Assembly (NCBI GenBank): GCA_016292545.1
Contig: JAEDIG010000044.1
Span: 1-17,807 of the forward strand
Reading direction: 5' to 3'
Length of the DNA stretch: 17,807 bases
Origin: Bacteroidaceae bacterium
GTDB taxonomy: Bacteria > Bacteroidota > Bacteroidia > Bacteroidales > Bacteroidaceae
A program made the position numbers and the translations under genes. The first letter of the stretch is position 1. Each line of letters opens with the position of its first letter. Shown here in pieces: positions 14,981-17,807 of the stretch. The notes under the pieces are model-generated. The model did not search any database. It saw nothing but the letters and a program-made list of their open reading frames with translations, and was not told the DNA's origin.

Positions 14981-16141
14981 ATGAAAATCATACAATTCGG
15001 AGAAGGCAATTTCCTTCGGGCCTTTGCAGACTGGATGATGGAGAAGGACAGCGTGATGATTGTAAAGCCACGCCCCGGCAAGGGGCTGGAGCGCCTCCTT
15101 GCCCGCCAGTGCCGCTACCACGTGTGCATCCAGGGGATGAAGGAAGGTAAAGCCATAGATGAGACAGAACGGATAGAGAGCATTGCCGGTGCCATAAATC
15201 CTTACGAGGATTTCCAGGCCTTCCTGCAACTGGCCGAGGAGGAAACGGCGCGTTTCGTCATCAGCAACACCACCGAGGCCGGCATCGTCTTCGACCCCAG
15301 CTGCCAGCTGGCCGATGCCCCCGCACTGAGCTTTCCCGGCAAGCTCACCCAGCTCCTCTTCCACCGCTGGAAACATTTTCAGGGAGCCAGGGACAAGGGA
15401 CTCGTCATCCTGCCCTGCGAACTCATCTTCCACAACGGGGAGAAACTGCGGGAGGCCGTCAGCCAGTACATCGCACACTGGCATCTGGGCGAGGATTTTG
15501 CCCGGTGGGTGGAGGAATGCTGTCCTGTCTACAATACGCTCGTGGACCGTATCGTGTCCGGAGCACCCGGCGACGAGGAACAGCAGCAGTTTGAACTGCG
15601 CGTCGGGGAAAACGGAACAGCGGCCGGAGCGCGCCCCATCTTTGTAAAGGCCGAGCCCTATCACCTTTGGGTTATCGAGGCACCCGATTCGCTGCGCCGT
15701 GAGCTCCCTCTGCGCCGCCCGGACTTCAACATCGTGTTCACCAGCAACGAGAACCCCTACCACGAGCGAAAAGTCACCCTCCTCAACGCACCCCACACCG
15801 TTATGTCGGCTCTTGGCATCGAGATGGGGCTGGAAACCGTGGAGGACTGCATGCGCCATCCCACCCTGGGACCGGCCATCCAGCAGATGATGCGCCAGGA
15901 ACTCCTGCCCACCCTTCTGCCCATGGGCTTTGGCCAGGAGGAGCTCGACCGCTACATCTCCGACATCACAGACCGTTTCCTGAACCCCTTCCTGCACCAT
16001 CGGCTCAGCAGCATCCGGCTGAATGCCATCTCCAAGTGCAAGGCACGCCTGCTGCCGCCCATCCAACGCTATTTCAATCTCCACGGCACCATGCCTGCCA
16101 TGCTTGTGCAGGGGCTCATGGCCAACATCCGGCTGGAATAA
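14981..16141 (+). CDS. uxaB: Tagaturonate reductase (altronate oxidoreductase), C-terminally short
   Basis: UxaB reduces D-tagaturonate to D-altronate with NADH in galacturonate breakdown. The 386-residue product begins with the nucleotide-binding QFGEGNFLRAF (5-15). It carries SNTTEAGI (95-102), ILPCELI (143-149), TLVDRIV (186-192) and the polyol/mannitol dehydrogenase catalytic motif K264-x4-N269-x2-H272 in ERKVTLLNAPH. All these line up with E. coli UxaB as I recall it. E. coli UxaB has 483 residues; this one stops at the equivalent of the segment LAALIAFYRG, so about 95 C-terminal residues are absent, and the N-terminal part is slightly shorter as well. The next gene starts only 18 bases after the stop, so the missing part is not present downstream. 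The start at 14981 was chosen because the Rossmann motif begins almost at once; an upstream extension would overlap the hydrolase gene. UxuB-like activity cannot be excluded, but the pairing with uxaA favours UxaB. Confidence 0.85.
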   Translation: MKIIQFGEGNFLRAFADWMMEKDSVMIVKPRPGKGLERLLARQCRYHVCIQGMKEGKAIDETERIESIAGAINPYEDFQAFLQLAEEETARFVISNTTEAGIVFDPSCQLADAPALSFPGKLTQLLFHRWKHFQGARDKGLVILPCELIFHNGEKLREAVSQYIAHWHLGEDFARWVEECCPVYNTLVDRIVSGAPGDEEQQQFELRVGENGTAAGARPIFVKAEPYHLWVIEAPDSLRRELPLRRPDFNIVFTSNENPYHERKVTLLNAPHTVMSALGIEMGLETVEDCMRHPTLGPAIQQMMRQELLPTLLPMGFGQEELDRYISDITDRFLNPFLHHRLSSIRLNAISKCKARLLPPIQRYFNLHGTMPAMLVQGLMANIRLE

Positions 16142-16159
16142 CCCCATCTTCTCCACAAC

Positions 16160-17584
16160 ATGATCATCCACGAACGCGACAACGTAGAAATCCTCCTGCA
16201 TGCGACCGACGGCATTCCCGCCGGACACAAGCGGGCCACACGCCCCATTGCCCAGGGAGAGAACGTCATCAAGTATGGCTATCCCATCGGACATGCCACA
16301 CGCCCCATCGCCCAAGGCGAATGGGTGGACGAGCGCAACATCTGCACCAATCTTCAGGGCACGCTGGCATACAGCTGGAACCCCCAGCCCTGCCAGACCT
16401 TGCCATCGCCGTCCCTCCCCTCTGCCACCTTCCGCGGCTATCTTCGCTCCGACGGGCAGGCCGGCATACGCAACCACATCTGGATTATCCCCACGGTGGG
16501 CTGCGTGGCCTCGCTGGCCCAGCGTCTGGCCGCCGACTTCCAGCATCAGTCGGGCCATCCCACCCTGGCGCTTGTCCACACCTTGGGATGCTCCCAGTTG
16601 GGATGCGACCATGCCTGGACGCGGCAACTGCTCCTTTCCCTTGCCATGCACCCCAACGCGGGAGGCATTCTGATGCTTGGCCTGGGCTGCGAAAACAACC
16701 AGCTGTCCACCCTGCGCGACATGCTGCAGGGACACACCGACCCTTCCCGTGTGCGTTTCCTCGAAGCTCAAAAGGTGAAGGACGAATACCAGGAGGGACT
16801 CTCTCTCCTGCATGAAATCAAGGCCGTGGCAGAGACGGACGAGCGCAGGGAGCTGCCCATAAGCATGCTACGCATCGGACTTAAATGTGGCGGGTCGGAC
16901 GGATTTTCCGGCATCACAGCCAATCCGCTCCTGGGCCGCCTGTCCGACACACTCACCAGCCAGGGTGCCACCACCATCCTCACAGAGGTGCCCGAGATGT
17001 TCGGTGCCGAAACCCTTCTGATGAACCGCTGTCAGGATGAGGCCACCTTCCAGAAGACCGTGCGCCTCATCAACAACTTCAAGGAATACTATCTCTCCCA
17101 TGGCCTTCCCGTGGGAGAAAACCCATCGCCCGGCAACAAGGCCGGAGGCATAAGCACCCTGGAGGAAAAATCGCTGGGCTGCATACAGAAGGGCGGCTCG
17201 GCTCCCGTGGTGGATGTCCTCGACTATGGCCAGCGGGCAGCCATGCAGGGGCTCAACCTGCTCTGTGCCCCAGGAAACGACCTTATTGCCAGCACCGCAC
17301 TGGCCGCTTCGGGTTGCCAGATGGTGCTCTTCACCACAGGACGCGGTACACCCTTTGGCACCTGTGTCCCCACGCTCAAGATAAGCACCAACAACACATT
17401 GGCACAGCAGAAGCCCCACTGGATAGACTTCAATGCGGGCTGCCTGCTCACAGGCACCCCATGGGACGAGGCCACACAGCGAATCCTGCGCCTTGTCCTC
17501 GACACCGCCAGCGGACAACCCTCGCGCAACGAAAAAAACAACTACCACGAGATTGCCATCTGGAAAAACGGCGTAACGCTGTAA
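16160..17584 (+). CDS. uxaA: Altronate dehydratase
   Basis: UxaA converts D-altronate to 2-keto-3-deoxygluconate, the step after UxaB. The 474-residue protein has an N-terminal SAF domain (about 7-60) and the large UxaA domain (about 90-474). Diagnostic blocks are HTLGCSQLG (140-148), LMLGLGCENNQ (171-181), LKCGGSDGFSGITANP (241-256), LTEVPEMFGAE (274-284), NPSPGNKAGG (321-330) and FTTGRGTPFG (391-400), all close to E. coli UxaA (495 residues). About 20 residues of the usual N-terminal SAF region are missing compared with E. coli. Within that region the peptide ATRPIAQGE occurs twice (26-34 and 46-54), encoded by a near-identical DNA repeat. It ends 14 bases before the stop of a convergent gene. 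Confidence 0.93.
   Translation: MIIHERDNVEILLHATDGIPAGHKRATRPIAQGENVIKYGYPIGHATRPIAQGEWVDERNICTNLQGTLAYSWNPQPCQTLPSPSLPSATFRGYLRSDGQAGIRNHIWIIPTVGCVASLAQRLAADFQHQSGHPTLALVHTLGCSQLGCDHAWTRQLLLSLAMHPNAGGILMLGLGCENNQLSTLRDMLQGHTDPSRVRFLEAQKVKDEYQEGLSLLHEIKAVAETDERRELPISMLRIGLKCGGSDGFSGITANPLLGRLSDTLTSQGATTILTEVPEMFGAETLLMNRCQDEATFQKTVRLINNFKEYYLSHGLPVGENPSPGNKAGGISTLEEKSLGCIQKGGSAPVVDVLDYGQRAAMQGLNLLCAPGNDLIASTALAASGCQMVLFTTGRGTPFGTCVPTLKISTNNTLAQQKPHWIDFNAGCLLTGTPWDEATQRILRLVLDTASGQPSRNEKNNYHEIAIWKNGVTL
16235..16320 (+). repeat. Near-perfect 26-base direct repeat inside uxaA
   Basis: The copies are 16235-16260 and 16295-16320, exactly 60 bases apart, with 23 of 26 bases identical; the unit starts GCCACACGCCCCAT. 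The three differences are all at third codon positions, so both copies encode the same peptide ATRPIAQGE. The family has a weaker protein-level repeat at this place, so the high DNA identity may reflect recent homogenisation. Confidence 0.75.
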
Positions 17585-17598
17585 CGGCCTGAAAAGTC

Positions 17599-17807
17599 CT
17601 ACCCTTTCTTCCAGTCGCTGATGGTGCGGCGTTCGGAGTCGAAATTGATGCCAACTTTGACGATGGGAAGGCCTGTGAGCGAGAACTTGGAGGCATAGTC
17701 CTTCAGGTCTATCTGGTTCATGGCCGTCTGGGCATCCTTGTTGAGCTTCAGTTCGAAAAGATAGAGGGCCTTCTGTGTGCGCATCACCATGTCCACACGG
17801 CCTGTGG
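17599..17807 (-). CDS. C-terminal fragment of an AAA-ATPase-like/PD-(D/E)XK nuclease family protein (partial)
   Basis: Only the last 68 codons of this gene are in the window; it enters from the right edge on the minus strand and stops at 17599. The visible residues contain TGRVDMVM, then LYLFELKLN, then QIDLKDYASKF and VKVGINFDSERRTISDW. The spaced Asp (RVD) and E-L-K fit the PD-(D/E)XK core at the end of the common Bacteroidetes proteins that join an AAA-ATPase-like domain (PF09820) to a DUF1703/PDDEXK_9 nuclease-like domain (PF08011). Such genes are often multicopy in gut Bacteroidales and their role is unsettled. The gene is convergent with uxaA, 14 bases apart, with no obvious terminator between them. 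The internal GTG and ATG near the edge are not taken as starts because the frame continues to the end of the window. Confidence 0.78.
   Translation of the reverse strand, partial: TGRVDMVMRTQKALYLFELKLNKDAQTAMNQIDLKDYASKFSLTGLPIVKVGINFDSERRTISDWKKG

Noticed and set aside
14894..16813. A 639-codon minus-strand open frame across uxaB and uxaA
   Set aside because: It is antisense to two genes with strong family motifs and shows no domain of its own.
1..17807. Mobile element, phage or CRISPR content
   Set aside because: No transposase, integrase, terminal inverted repeats, target duplications or regularly spaced repeats were found; base composition looks even across the window.

Overview
The window looks like chromosomal DNA of a G+C-rich member of the Bacteroidales (Prevotellaceae/Bacteroidaceae-like). 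The reasons are Bacteroidetes-type -7 boxes (TAnnTTTG) ahead of nearly every transcription unit, lipoproteins with acidic residues right after the lipobox cysteine, a fused CcsB-CcsA cytochrome c synthase, and uronate-degrading genes typical of gut Bacteroidales. No rRNA, tRNA, CRISPR array, transposase or integrase was seen. Genus is not determined.

Layout. (1) 41-1846, minus: a secreted GH2 beta-glucuronidase with its own promoter. (2) 1953-2930, minus: a one-component regulator that joins a di-iron hemerythrin/RIC (YtfE-like) sensor to a LuxR-type HTH. (3) 3163-9411, plus, divergent from the regulator: a tight five-gene envelope operon of beta-barrel porin, imelysin (M75) lipoprotein, di-haem oxidoreductase lipoprotein, Porin_O_P-type porin and mono-haem cytochrome lipoprotein. 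(4) 9481-12521, plus: a Rid/chorismatase-like protein translationally coupled to a CcsBA haem lyase. (5) 12567-13943, plus: a PBP4-type D-Ala-D-Ala carboxypeptidase with an N-terminal membrane anchor. (6) 14025-17584, plus: a COG3618-like TIM-barrel hydrolase/lactonase, a short tagaturonate reductase (UxaB) and altronate dehydratase (UxaA). (7) 17599 to the right edge, minus: the C-terminal end of an AAA-ATPase/PD-(D/E)XK nuclease-like protein, convergent with uxaA.

How the genes may work together. The central block (2-4) reads as one theme: extracytoplasmic metal and haem redox chemistry. A probable di-iron sensor-regulator stands back-to-back with porins, a metal-binding M75 protein and c-type cytochromes, and the synthase that attaches haem to such cytochromes lies just downstream. 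The pairing of an M75 protein with a haem oxidoreductase resembles the logic of EfeUOB iron uptake, but moved to the outer membrane. That function is inference. The flanking blocks (1 and 6) concern uronic acids: a beta-glucuronidase that would release glucuronate, and enzymes of the galacturonate (tagaturonate to altronate to KDG) branch. No isomerase (UxaC), KDG kinase, SusC/SusD pair or uronate transporter is in the window.

The long open frames antisense to the real genes are judged to be shadows of G+C-rich coding DNA. Apart from the 232-base divergent promoter region (2931-3162) no gap between genes exceeds about 110 bases, so there is no gene-free stretch over 300 bases.
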